Source: an uncultured Chloroflexota bacterium
GTDB taxonomy: Bacteria; Chloroflexota; Chloroflexia; Chloroflexales; Roseiflexaceae
Direction of reading: 5' to 3'
Assembly: GCA_937876225.1 (NCBI GenBank)
Contig: CALFIC010000191.1
Span: 1-48,772 of the forward strand
DNA length: 48,772 bases
Part shown: piece by piece, positions 1 through 7,596 of the stretch
Layout of the letters: the number at the start of each line of letters is the position of its first letter
How positions within the stretch are numbered: position 1 is the first letter of the stretch
Made by a program: the position numbers and the translations under genes
Notes under the pieces: model-generated
Databases searched by the model: none
The model's input: only the letters and a program-made list of their open reading frames with translations
Told to the model about the DNA's origin: nothing

Positions 1-5
1 CGAAG

Positions 6-38
6 ACACTCTTTCCCTACACGACGCTCTTCCGATCT
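6..38. other. Illumina TruSeq adapter sequence at contig end (artefact)
   Basis: These 33 bases match the 3' part of the TruSeq universal adapter (it begins ACACTCTTTCCC and ends CTTCCGATCT). The adapter is not genomic. It sits at the extreme left end, so an untrimmed read terminus was assembled into the contig. Genomic sequence probably starts at 39; the origin of bases 1-5 is unclear. Confidence 0.97.
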
Positions 39-1171
39 GTGCCATCGGCCAACCAAAAACAAGTGGTGTAGCGCATGGGTACAATCGTAGCCGCCAAGGC
101 GTCACGCATCGGTTCGGGCAGCGTCATCTGCGCGAGCACATCGCGGAATTGACGGGTGATGGTGGTTAGTGGGGCTTGGCGGGCAAATAGATCATGCACC
201 ACTGCCAGTGCTGAATCGTAGTGGTTGGTGTAGTGGTTTTGGGTAATGGGGGCATCGGCGCGATCCCACGTTTTCAAGCGATTGGGGACATACCACGCCA
301 ACACAAACGTAACCACCTCACTCGCACCTGGGGCAATGGTGACGTGGGCAGCCAGTGAGCCGGTGTCATTGGCACCGACGGCACTGGGGGTACCATAGGC
401 GGGGTCGGTAATGGCGCCGTCGGCGTGTAAATCATCCCAGAAATCTTGGACATAGTCCCACCAGCCACCGCGCAACCAAGCGGTACGGGTGGTGACGTGG
501 GGATGGCTGGTGGCCAGGGCTAGTTCGGCATAATCGACGGCATCTGGCTGCACCTGATTGTTGCGCATATGGATGCCCTGCCAGGCACCGTCGTGATGCG
601 TGTGGATCTGACTGCCACCCTTGCCGATAATATTGCCGTATTTATCCAACTGCACGCCGTCACAGGCGTCATACAACGAAAAAACCAACGTGGCAGCGAG
701 TGACACGCTACTCGTATTGGTGATGGTGTAATTAAAAATAGCCCCTGGGATGCCTGAATCGACCGGTTGTAATGGCACCAAGGGCGTAAACGCTTCGAGG
801 GTAATCGTGGCTGGCACGGCAGGATCGGCCACGGCAAATTCGGCAATCGGGTAGGTGCCGGCCAAGGTTGATTGGGCGAAACGGGGCAGACCGACACCAG
901 TATGGGGATGATAGCCGTGCGACAAGGCATGGGTGCCACTGACGGGGCCTTCGACCACGCGGGTGATACGCTCGCCCCCTGCAGGTAAAAGGCTCACGGC
1001 GACAAACGTATTGGGTAAATAAGTGCCTTTGGCGGGCGCGTTGTAGATTTCCCAGTCACGCAAATCACCCCGAGCTCCTATCGATACATTGCCCGTCCCA
1101 ACTCCTCCCAAGGGGAAGGCGGCTTGGGTGGCTTGGGCGGGGTAGCCCCGCGACGCATCGTTGCGCATCAT
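39..1171 (-). CDS. GH116 family beta-glucosidase/glucosylceramidase-like protein, N-terminal part (truncated)
   Basis: About 378 genuine residues. The N-terminus carries the FPLGGVGTGNVSIG and RDWEIYN patterns of the N-terminal beta-sandwich of GBA2-type beta-glucosidases (family GH116). The catalytic (alpha/alpha)6 domain would lie beyond the contig edge, so substrate cannot be judged; beta-glucosides, beta-xylosides or glucosylceramide are known for the family. The open frame continues into the adapter and ends with an artefactual DRKSVV peptide. Two ATGs stand in tandem (1171 and 1168) behind AAGGAG; the second has the better spacing. No signal peptide is visible, so it is probably cytoplasmic. 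A TATAAT box lies upstream. Confidence 0.85.
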
Positions 1172-1204
1172 AAACTCCTTTGTTGGCTGCTATATCTGCG
1201 ATGC

Positions 1205-1210
1205 ATTATA
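1205..1210 (-). promoter_or_regulatory. Probable -10 box of the GH116 gene
   Basis: On the minus strand this reads TATAAT, about 35 bases before the start codon. No convincing -35 hexamer is seen at 16-18 bases; a TTGAAA lies 23 bases away, which is too far. Confidence 0.4.
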
Positions 1211-1257
1211 TCTTTTTTCCATTGATTGTCTCGTTTCAAGGGCGCGGCAATCCGTAG

Positions 1258-1278
1258 GTGCGAGGACATGCCTCGCAC
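1258..1278. repeat. REP-like palindrome, copy 1
   Basis: Imperfect palindrome GTGCGAGG-ACATG-CCTCGCAC, an 8-bp stem with a 5-nt loop. It belongs to the dispersed family seen at 20311, 20963, 20991, 22925 and 22945, next to the RAYT gene at 20438-20962. This copy has one extra base in the centre and lies about 19 kb from the transposase. Confidence 0.75.
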
Positions 1279-1280
1279 GT

Positions 1281-1318
1281 CCACGTATGTTTCGTCATAT
1301 ATGACGAAACATACGTGG
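1281..1318. repeat. Perfect 38-bp palindrome
   Basis: The arm CCACGTATGTTTCGTCATA is followed directly by its exact reverse complement, giving a 19-bp stem with no loop. It starts three bases after REP copy 1. The rest of the 1171-1505 gap holds no convincing gene; a short frame at 1258-1509 merely reads through the palindromes. Possibilities are a MITE-like relic, an operator, or a cruciform-forming site. No second copy was noticed in the window. Confidence 0.85.
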
Positions 1319-1505
1319 TAATTCGGAAAAAGCGACGAAGGAACGCGATTATTATCGCCGTATGCTTAACACTATACACATCAGAAGTTGATGAACGTAC
1401 ATCTTTTGCAGGCGGTGCAGTGACTGCCCAAGACACGCTGGAGCACGAAAACAATTCGGCAAAATTGACGAAGAATCACCGTTATCTAAAAGGTATGCTA
1501 GAACT

Positions 1506-1958
1506 ATGAAACAAACTACGCTAATACCACATTTGAGCAGTACCGAGTTGTTTCGGCGCTACCGCAACTGCAAAAACGTCCAAGAGGCGCGGCGCTGGCA
1601 TATTTTGTGGTTGATTAGCACCCACATGCCAGTCAACACGGTAGCCACCACCACCGGCATGAGTCGCACCTGGATTTGGCATATTTGTACGCGCTACAAT
1701 GCAATGGGGCCGAGTGGTGTGCGGCGCCAACAAGCCCGCAAAGCCGGTGCACAACCCATCCTCAATGCACTGCAACTGAGTCAGCTCCAACAAGCGCTGA
1801 AACAACCAGCGCCTGATGGTGGGCGTTGGACCAGCCAAAAGGTCGCAACCTGGATTGCCAAAGCAACGAATCGTGCACATGTGGCGACACGGACGGGGTG
1901 GGTCTATTTGTGTAAATGTCGCATCAAATCACCCATGCACGTTTCATTCGGCCAATAA
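1506..1958 (+). CDS. Solo IS630-type helix-turn-helix protein (transposase N-terminal region)
   Basis: 150 aa. Residues about 10-75 form a homeodomain-like helix-turn-helix (RYRNCKNVQEARRW, then VATTTGMSRTWIWHI). Residues about 85-140 resemble the winged-helix segment found in IS630-family transposases (GGRWTSQKVATWIAKAT). The DDE catalytic domain is absent: the frame stops where it would begin and converges on the ATPase gene, overlapping it by 15 bases. It could be a truncated transposase or a retained DNA-binding protein. The start ATG follows a weak leader (GGTATGCTAGAACT). No terminal inverted repeats were recognised. Confidence 0.65.
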   Translation: MKQTTLIPHLSSTELFRRYRNCKNVQEARRWHILWLISTHMPVNTVATTTGMSRTWIWHICTRYNAMGPSGVRRQQARKAGAQPILNALQLSQLQQALKQPAPDGGRWTSQKVATWIAKATNRAHVATRTGWVYLCKCRIKSPMHVSFGQ

Positions 1959-4403
1959 ATCTTGCCGGATGAGACTAATCACATCATAAAACGTCATCCC
2001 GGTCTCAAAGCGCGTTGATTGTGGCGTATCGTTGCCCGTCATTTGTTGGGCAATCGCCAATTGTTGCAGAAACACGTGATCGAGCATATGACCACGATAT
2101 ATTCGACGCTCGGCGCGGAAGTGTTGAATCAAAGCACTCAACCCTAACGTGTCGTGCGCATTGCCTTGCCACGTCAACAACCCACTATAGATGTCCATGA
2201 TATACAAGATATCTTGCAGGCCGCCCGCCCGTTGCAAAAAGTCAAACGCTATTTGTAGATCACGGCGGGTCTCGGTATATTTGCCTTCGAGGACATTGAC
2301 AGCGGCGAGGCGCAAGGCACAACCAGCGATATTCATGGGGATATTGAGGCGGGTAAACTCGGCTTGGGCAAATTGCAGATATTGGCGGGCATCGTGGAAG
2401 TCGCCGGCAGCAATCAAAATCAAGCCACGATTATATGACGCATCAAGTAGCCCAAGGGTCACCCCGTACGCGCGAAAGAGCTCAAGTGCGGTATCGCTAT
2501 GTGCCAGGGCATCACGCAGATTCCCTTTGACGAAATGCATGTAGGCATACATGTCATGCGTGCGTGCCAACCACGATATGTATTGATTTTGTGAAAAGTA
2601 GTGAATTGCCTGATCCATATAGCCACAGAGTTCGGCGAATGGGATGGTATTGAATTCGTCCATGTCAACCAAGGCATTCATGCCGATTTCGATTACGACC
2701 CGCCCCCACAAAAACGGCATTGCGTTTTGTTCGGTAAAGCGTTTGGTGCGTTGCAAATAATTCATTGCCAGGCTAAACATGCCCCGCGCACTATAGAGGC
2801 TCCCAGCCACAAAGCTCAATTCAGCACTCAGTGGGTGCATATCACCCAGTACAACCATACAGCGTTCGACCTGACTAATCGCGGTGGTGCTCAAGCCATG
2901 ACGCCCCCACAACGTATGCCAGTTAATCAAAATAGTCGCGGCTTCGACGGTCATAGCGCGTTGCAACAACTGCATCACCATGTGGAGCGTCAATATCACG
3001 TCATTTGTTTTGTAAAACGTAATAGCATCATGGCGCGCATCTTCCCAGCTGATATCGACCCGACCCAGCGATTTGACCACGTCACGCAACAGCGTACGGT
3101 AGGTTTCTTCGGGGACAATCCGCACCAATACTTGGCGGATTACGGCATGTACCACATAAAATTCATCATCGCTGGTGATGCGATAAATCACCCGGCGCTG
3201 ATCCAATGAATCAAGCTGTTGTGAGAGATTTTCTTCACTCACGCCAAAAACACTGGTTGCCAGCATCGCCAAAAATCGTGTCGTCACAGGGATTGTACAG
3301 AGGCTCAACAATCCGAGGATGCGCATTTCGATGGGGCTGAGCACCGCCAACGTCCGTTCAACAAAATCATGCTTGGGTAATGCCTGTGGCCCCAATGCCA
3401 CCGCGTTAGCAATCATACCAATCAACAATGGATTGCCTTGGACGGCTTGACATGATTCGAGCACATACTCGGGTTCGACGTGTTGGCCACCTGCTTGGGT
3501 AAAAATTCGCATAAACAATTGGCATGCCGATGATTTGATATGGTCGCTTTGGAGCGGTGCTAGCATCCGTTCTTGGTATTGAGCGAATTGCGCCACCACG
3601 CCCACTTTGCGCGAGGTAATAATACAGCGCACCGTCGGCAGATGGGCAATTACCTGGTCGATGAAGGTCTCGGGTCGGAGGTGGAATTCGTCTTCATCGT
3701 CGACATTATCAATAAACAGATAGGGTTGTTCATTACGCAACACCATTTTAAGGCGAAGCAATATTGGCTCGTTGGCAATGGGTTTGACCCGAAACACGAA
3801 CGCGAGTTGCTCATAAAGTTGGGCCAACGAAGTGATACCATTGGCATCGAGATAATAAGATTTTTGGCCATGATGGGCCTCATATCGGCGCATCAATTCA
3901 AACGCCACGGCCGTTTTGCCGATCCCCGCAGGCCCTGTCAACGCCAGATTGCTGCGTGCAATCACGAGGTGATTGAGCTCCCCGATAACACTATTGCGCC
4001 CAATTAACGCTAACTGTACCGTCGTTTTGGGTGTATAAAAGCCATACCGTTGCAGTGCTTCTTGCCAGGCTGCTGGCTCAAAGTAACCAGCAAACGATTG
4101 CACCGCACTAATCGGTACCCGTATGGCAACCATCAACTCAAAGAGTTCTTCGGCAGTAAAAATATGTGCATCATAATCGAATAACACCGCCACTACCGCA
4201 GTAAACACGTCGAGTGATGGACCAATATCTCGGTCAGGGCGGGTCATAAACATGTCATCAAATCGTGCCCGACTGACACGAATACCGCGCTGTTGGAGTG
4301 CCTGTAACACATCGGCTAAATAAATGCGTTGCGAGCGGAGCCTACTAAAAGCTTGACGCATCAACGCAATAGTTGTTGCTTTATCAAAAAACAGTTCACT
4401 CAT
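1944..4403 (-). CDS. STAND-type NTPase with helical (TPR-like) C-terminal sensor region
   Basis: 819 aa. Residues 1-125 are helical and HTH-like. A P-loop GPAGIGKTA is at 157-165, Walker B YLFIDNVDD at about 228-236, a TSR sensor motif at 263-265 and the STAND-type GNPLLI at 323-328. From about 440 to the end, helical repeats resemble TPRs. STAND proteins are signal-dependent switches used in transcription control, defence or programmed death. There is no TIR, caspase or nuclease effector domain, so the N-terminal region is the likely output module, possibly DNA binding. The ATG at 4403 is only weakly supported by a ribosome site. It is transcribed alone; the 135-base gap upstream is AT-rich. 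Confidence 0.8.
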   Translation of the reverse strand: MSELFFDKATTIALMRQAFSRLRSQRIYLADVLQALQQRGIRVSRARFDDMFMTRPDRDIGPSLDVFTAVVAVLFDYDAHIFTAEELFELMVAIRVPISAVQSFAGYFEPAAWQEALQRYGFYTPKTTVQLALIGRNSVIGELNHLVIARSNLALTGPAGIGKTAVAFELMRRYEAHHGQKSYYLDANGITSLAQLYEQLAFVFRVKPIANEPILLRLKMVLRNEQPYLFIDNVDDEDEFHLRPETFIDQVIAHLPTVRCIITSRKVGVVAQFAQYQERMLAPLQSDHIKSSACQLFMRIFTQAGGQHVEPEYVLESCQAVQGNPLLIGMIANAVALGPQALPKHDFVERTLAVLSPIEMRILGLLSLCTIPVTTRFLAMLATSVFGVSEENLSQQLDSLDQRRVIYRITSDDEFYVVHAVIRQVLVRIVPEETYRTLLRDVVKSLGRVDISWEDARHDAITFYKTNDVILTLHMVMQLLQRAMTVEAATILINWHTLWGRHGLSTTAISQVERCMVVLGDMHPLSAELSFVAGSLYSARGMFSLAMNYLQRTKRFTEQNAMPFLWGRVVIEIGMNALVDMDEFNTIPFAELCGYMDQAIHYFSQNQYISWLARTHDMYAYMHFVKGNLRDALAHSDTALELFRAYGVTLGLLDASYNRGLILIAAGDFHDARQYLQFAQAEFTRLNIPMNIAGCALRLAAVNVLEGKYTETRRDLQIAFDFLQRAGGLQDILYIMDIYSGLLTWQGNAHDTLGLSALIQHFRAERRIYRGHMLDHVFLQQLAIAQQMTGNDTPQSTRFETGMTFYDVISLIRQDLLAE

Positions 4404-4537
4404 ACATTACTCAAATACTCGTGTAACGTGAAAATTGATTACGATAAATTTTATCATAAATAGTAAACACCATCGTCTAGCGATTGAAGCATCCTAGCGC
4501 ACAGTTCAACAATTTCGCATAGTACGGTGGAAACTAT

Positions 4538-4768
4538 TTATACTTCATCTTCCCACGTCGGTTTTTCCCAACCAAAGTCAATAGCATGACGTTTGAAGTG
4601 AGCTTTGAGGTTGGGGTCATTTTCGATGAGTTCAGCGATACGACTCAAGGCGCCATTCAAGGCATCTTGCATGCCATCGGGGTATTTGGCGAGGCGGGTC
4701 GGTTCGACATCAAAAATCAACGATACATGAAAGCGGGCATATCCATCGCTCGTGGTTTGGGGGGGCAT
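4538..4768 (-). CDS. Small acidic conserved-looking hypothetical protein
   Basis: 76 aa, without signal peptide or membrane segment, and an acidic end (GWEKPTWEDEV). I do not recognise a family. AGAGGAG lies five bases before the ATG, and the gene starts 10 bases after the stop of the YgjP-like metallopeptidase, so the two are probably co-transcribed. Residues 36-60 (LNGALSRIAELIENDPNLKAHF) look amphipathic helical. Confidence 0.65.
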   Translation of the reverse strand: MPPQTTSDGYARFHVSLIFDVEPTRLAKYPDGMQDALNGALSRIAELIENDPNLKAHFKRHAIDFGWEKPTWEDEV

Positions 4769-4778
4769 AAAAACTCCT

Positions 4779-5456
4779 CTAACTCATACGCATCTGTTGG
4801 CGCAATTCACGCCAATCATGACAATGCGTAGTGACTATTTGCCAAAACTTGGGGCCGTGATTGGCTTCAAAGAGATGAGCCAATTCGTGGATGACGACAT
4901 ATTCAATACACGCCAATGGTTGGTGCACCAACGCCAACGCAAAGGCGAGGTGGGCATTACGCGGGTTGCAACTCCCCCAACGACTGCGCATGTTGCGAAT
5001 CTGCCAGGTGGTCGCCACCGTCCGCATGGTGTGTTGCCATTGTGGCACAAGTTGGGTTAATTGTGCAGCAAGTTGGGCATGCAAAAATTGCTGAAGCAGA
5101 CGTTGTTGTGCCAGTGCGCCGTCGCGGGCGGTAATGTGGAGCACAATCTGGTCGGCATCGATGACTACCTGACGGGTGGTTTGTACCACCACGTCAAACG
5201 GGTAGCGCGTCCCAAACAATACGACGCTATCACTACTCACCGCTGGGAGGACGGTGGGTGCTGATTGGTATTTGGCACGTTGCGCCTCGACCCATGGCCA
5301 CTGCTGTGTCACAAATGCATCCACCTGTGCGTGGGGGCAATGCCAGGGCACACTGAGATAGACGGCACCTGTGGGAATCACCCGGAGCCGCAGATATTTG
5401 ACCGCTTTGCGCGTCATCTCGATTGGGACATCGTGGTAGATTAGCGTGGTTGGCAT
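4779..5456 (-). CDS. YgjP-like zinc metallopeptidase (DUF45/M48-related)
   Basis: 225 aa from the ATG at 5456, preceded by AAGGAA. The open frame extends to 5585, but the extra 43 codons run through a hairpin repeat and are unlikely to be translated. HELAH at 190-194 with H200 (EANHGPKFW) forms the zinc site. MRSRWGSCNPR about 40 residues upstream is the family's conserved RSRWGSC motif. Length is typical for YgjP/DUF45 proteins, which are cytoplasmic and often associated with restriction-modification loci, but none is seen here. It heads a two-gene unit with the 76-aa protein. Confidence 0.85.
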   Translation of the reverse strand: MPTTLIYHDVPIEMTRKAVKYLRLRVIPTGAVYLSVPWHCPHAQVDAFVTQQWPWVEAQRAKYQSAPTVLPAVSSDSVVLFGTRYPFDVVVQTTRQVVIDADQIVLHITARDGALAQQRLLQQFLHAQLAAQLTQLVPQWQHTMRTVATTWQIRNMRSRWGSCNPRNAHLAFALALVHQPLACIEYVVIHELAHLFEANHGPKFWQIVTTHCHDWRELRQQMRMS

Positions 5457-5506
5457 ACGTTCCTTATTTTCATCACCTCTATATTTTACGGGAATTTGCA
5501 CATGCG

Positions 5507-5545
5507 TGACATAGCACAAGGCGTTGCCCTGTGCTATGTCATGCC
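5507..5545. repeat. Hairpin repeat, family B, copy 1
   Basis: A 12-bp stem (TGACATAGCACA / TGTGCTATGTCA) encloses AGGCGTTGCCC, which can itself pair further. An identical 38-base core recurs 73 bases downstream. It lies between the metallopeptidase start and the tRNA-Arg promoter. A short GCCCC-GTT-GGGGC hairpin (5546-5558) follows. Confidence 0.8.
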
Positions 5546-5580
5546 GCCCCGTTGGGGCTAGGATAATCATGGGGATGTGG

Positions 5581-5618
5581 GACATAGCACAAGGCGTTGC
5601 CCTGTGCTATGTCATGCC
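5581..5618. repeat. Hairpin repeat, family B, copy 2
   Basis: Exact copy of the 38-base core at 5508-5545. It is followed at 5616-5640 by three tandem copies of a 7-base unit (CTACTTC). The unit has no U-tract and faces no gene end, so it is a repeat rather than a terminator. Confidence 0.8.
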
Positions 5619-5643
5619 TACTTCCTACTTCCTACTTCCTTTA

Positions 5644-5673
5644 TTGCATCACAACAACCGCATATGGTATAAT
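5644..5673 (+). promoter_or_regulatory. Promoter of tRNA-Arg
   Basis: TTGCAT (5644-5649), an 18-base spacer and TATAAT (5668-5673), placed 11 bases before the mature tRNA 5' end. Confidence 0.7.
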
Positions 5674-5683
5674 CAACAAACGT

Positions 5684-5759
5684 GGCCCGGTAGCTCAATG
5701 GATAGAGCATTAGTCTTCGGAACTAAGTGTTGGGGGTTCGATTCCCTCCCGGGTCACCA
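5684..5759 (+). tRNA. tRNA-Arg (anticodon TCG)
   Basis: Full cloverleaf: acceptor GGCCCGG/CCGGGTC with one G-U, D-arm GCTC...GAGC, anticodon stem TTAGT/ACTAA with loop CTTCGGA (anticodon TCG), T-loop TTCGATT, discriminator A and an encoded CCA at 5757-5759. It has its own promoter and terminator and is transcribed alone. Confidence 0.95.
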
Positions 5760-5764
5760 CCATA

Positions 5765-5795
5765 CACCACTTGCAGTATTGCAGGTGGTGTTTTT
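5765..5795 (+). terminator. Terminator of tRNA-Arg
   Basis: An 11-bp stem (CACCACTTGCA / TGCAGGTGGTG, one G-U) with loop GTAT, followed by five T. It begins six bases after the encoded CCA. Confidence 0.9.
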
Positions 5796-5797
5796 AT

Positions 5798-5826
5798 TTG
5801 TTTGCCTCAGAAGGCTCGGCTATACT
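5798..5826 (+). promoter_or_regulatory. Promoter of the deacetylase/PrpD operon
   Basis: TTGTTT (5798-5803), a 17-base spacer and TATACT (5821-5826), 35 bases before the first gene's ATG and just after the tRNA terminator. No operator-like palindrome was seen. Confidence 0.6.
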
Positions 5827-5860
5827 AGGGCAACAATAACCACACCCAAAGGCGCAATTT

Positions 5861-6718
5861 ATGATTACCCCGCCCCCCATTCGCTGGCCTGCCGGATATC
5901 GCTCGGCGGTGGCGTTGGCATTTGATGTCGATGGTCCGAGTGGCGATGCCATGCTCGATGACTCACTGCTCGACAATCTGCGCTACTTTGGCGAAGGAAG
6001 CTACGGCCCCTACCGTGCCGTGCCACGGTTACTCGATTTACTCGCACAATACCAGCTCCAAGCGACGTTTTTCATCCCCACTTGGGTGGTCACGCACTGG
6101 ACTACCCTATGCGAACGCATCCTCGCCGCTGGCCACGAAGTGGCCTATCACGGGCATCGCCACGAAGTTTTTTTTGATTTGACCATTGAGCAACAACTGG
6201 CGGTGATGGAACAATCACGCACCATATTCCAACAACGCTTAGGCATCACCCCCACCGGCTTCCGCACCCCCTCGGGTGACTGGAGCACTGCCACCGCCAC
6301 CCTGCTCCACACCTTTGGGGTCAAGTATTCGAGTTCGATGCGCGGCGACGATCGCCCCTACTTCCACCCCTCGTTGACAGGGAGCAATGGTCTGGTCGAA
6401 CTCCCAGCCCGTTGGGACATGGACGACTACACCGCCTTGGCCTACTTCGAAGACCCGGCCTTCCCCAGTGGACTCGACCGCCTCGCCGATTACCGCGCCG
6501 TGATGCACAACTGGTCGGCGGAATTCCAAGGCTATCACCGCGACGGGTTATTTTGGACAACCATTTTGCATCCCAAAGTCAGTGCCAAACCGGGGCGCTT
6601 ATCCATCCTCGAAGGCTTATTCCAGACCATCCGCCAATACGACGATGTGTGGGTGGCACGGGGCAACGACGTCGCCGACTGGTGGCTGAGCCAATACGGC
6701 CAAGGAGGGAACAAATGA
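5861..6718 (+). CDS. Polysaccharide deacetylase / PuuE-like metal-dependent amidohydrolase
   Basis: 285 aa with the NodB-type fold. FDVDG (D22, D24) supplies the catalytic base and a metal ligand; HGHRH (H97, H101) gives the two histidine ligands; FRTPSGDWS is the third conserved motif. There is no signal peptide, so it is cytoplasmic, as in the PuuE/cyclic-imidase branch that opens small ring or amide substrates rather than cell-wall polymers. AAAGG precedes the ATG. It is the first gene of an operon and its stop overlaps the next start (ATGA). Gene context argues for a small-molecule C-N hydrolase; the substrate is unknown. Confidence 0.85.
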   Translation: MITPPPIRWPAGYRSAVALAFDVDGPSGDAMLDDSLLDNLRYFGEGSYGPYRAVPRLLDLLAQYQLQATFFIPTWVVTHWTTLCERILAAGHEVAYHGHRHEVFFDLTIEQQLAVMEQSRTIFQQRLGITPTGFRTPSGDWSTATATLLHTFGVKYSSSMRGDDRPYFHPSLTGSNGLVELPARWDMDDYTALAYFEDPAFPSGLDRLADYRAVMHNWSAEFQGYHRDGLFWTTILHPKVSAKPGRLSILEGLFQTIRQYDDVWVARGNDVADWWLSQYGQGGNK

Positions 6719-7596
6719 CCACCTATTGGCCCGACGGCAAACGCTGCGCCGTGCTCATCAGTGTGCTGTTTAGCGATGGGCGTGATGCAGTAGCGCTCGC
6801 GCCTGATTTACCCCAACGGAGCAAAAGCTTCTCGGTATGGCAATACGGCGCCTTACGCGGGGTCGATCGCCTACTGCAGACCTTTGCTGATTTACATATC
6901 CCGGCAAGCTGGTTTGTCCCGGGGCTCGTCGCCCAACAGCACCCCCAACTCATCCGCACCATTGCAGGCAACGATCAGCATTTGGCTGGCCTCGGCTGGG
7001 ATTTTGAAGCCTATACGACCCTCGATCAGGCGACACAAGCGTTGTTGACAAAAAGCAAAGCGACCCTTGAGGATGTGAGTGGCCAAGCCATCACTGGCTT
7101 TCGGTTGCCCAGTGGGCGCTGGCCACGCCGTTTTGAAGTGGCCTTGCAAGCCGCAGGATATACCTGGTCGGCATCACTCAACGGTGATGACATGCCCTAT
7201 AGCCATCACAACGGGCTGGTCGAAATCCCCGTACATAGTGAGCTCGACGACCGCCCGTACTTTCAATTCAACTTCACCCCAGCCTTCCCTCCCGGGCATA
7301 GCCGCTTACCCGCCTACGACGCGGTATTGTCAAATTGGCTGCTCGAATTTGCCGCCTACCGGCGCTATGGGGGGTGCTTTGTGTTGCAACTCCATCCCGA
7401 ATGGCTGGGCACGCCGGGTCGCAACCAACTCTTGCGCGATTTTTTACACGAAATCACCCGCCACGACGACGTCTGGATCGCCAATGGCGATGCTATCGCC
7501 CAATGGCATGTGACACACGGCCAACCATTGCCAGCCACCCACCCCCTCAACGTCTACGAAGTCTACCGCCAAGAACGAGGTCGGCATGACGACTAA
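6715..7596 (+). CDS. Polysaccharide-deacetylase-fold paralogue lacking metal ligands (putative pseudoenzyme)
   Basis: 293 aa, starting at the ATG that overlaps the preceding stop; an upstream extension of the frame to 6412 is a shadow. It aligns with the previous protein through FVPG, FRLPSGRW, SASLNGDDMPY, NGLVEIP and the C-terminal HDDVWIANGD. The key sites differ: FDVDG becomes LFSDG (first Asp lost), and HGHRH becomes LGWDF, removing both zinc histidines. It is likely a non-catalytic partner of the upstream protein, or has another activity. Overlap on both sides implies coupled translation. Confidence 0.8.
   Translation: MTTYWPDGKRCAVLISVLFSDGRDAVALAPDLPQRSKSFSVWQYGALRGVDRLLQTFADLHIPASWFVPGLVAQQHPQLIRTIAGNDQHLAGLGWDFEAYTTLDQATQALLTKSKATLEDVSGQAITGFRLPSGRWPRRFEVALQAAGYTWSASLNGDDMPYSHHNGLVEIPVHSELDDRPYFQFNFTPAFPPGHSRLPAYDAVLSNWLLEFAAYRRYGGCFVLQLHPEWLGTPGRNQLLRDFLHEITRHDDVWIANGDAIAQWHVTHGQPLPATHPLNVYEVYRQERGRHDD

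Noticed and set aside
1258..1509. 83-aa open frame on the plus strand
   Set aside because: It translates straight through the REP copy and the 38-bp palindrome, has no ribosome site, and shows no family features.
1506..1958. Complete IS630 insertion sequence
   Set aside because: No DDE domain, no recognisable terminal inverted repeats and no TA target duplication could be identified around the gene.
6412..6714. N-terminal extension of the second deacetylase-fold protein
   Set aside because: It lies wholly inside the preceding gene in another frame and has an Arg/Pro-rich shadow composition; the ATG at 6715 overlaps the preceding stop as expected.
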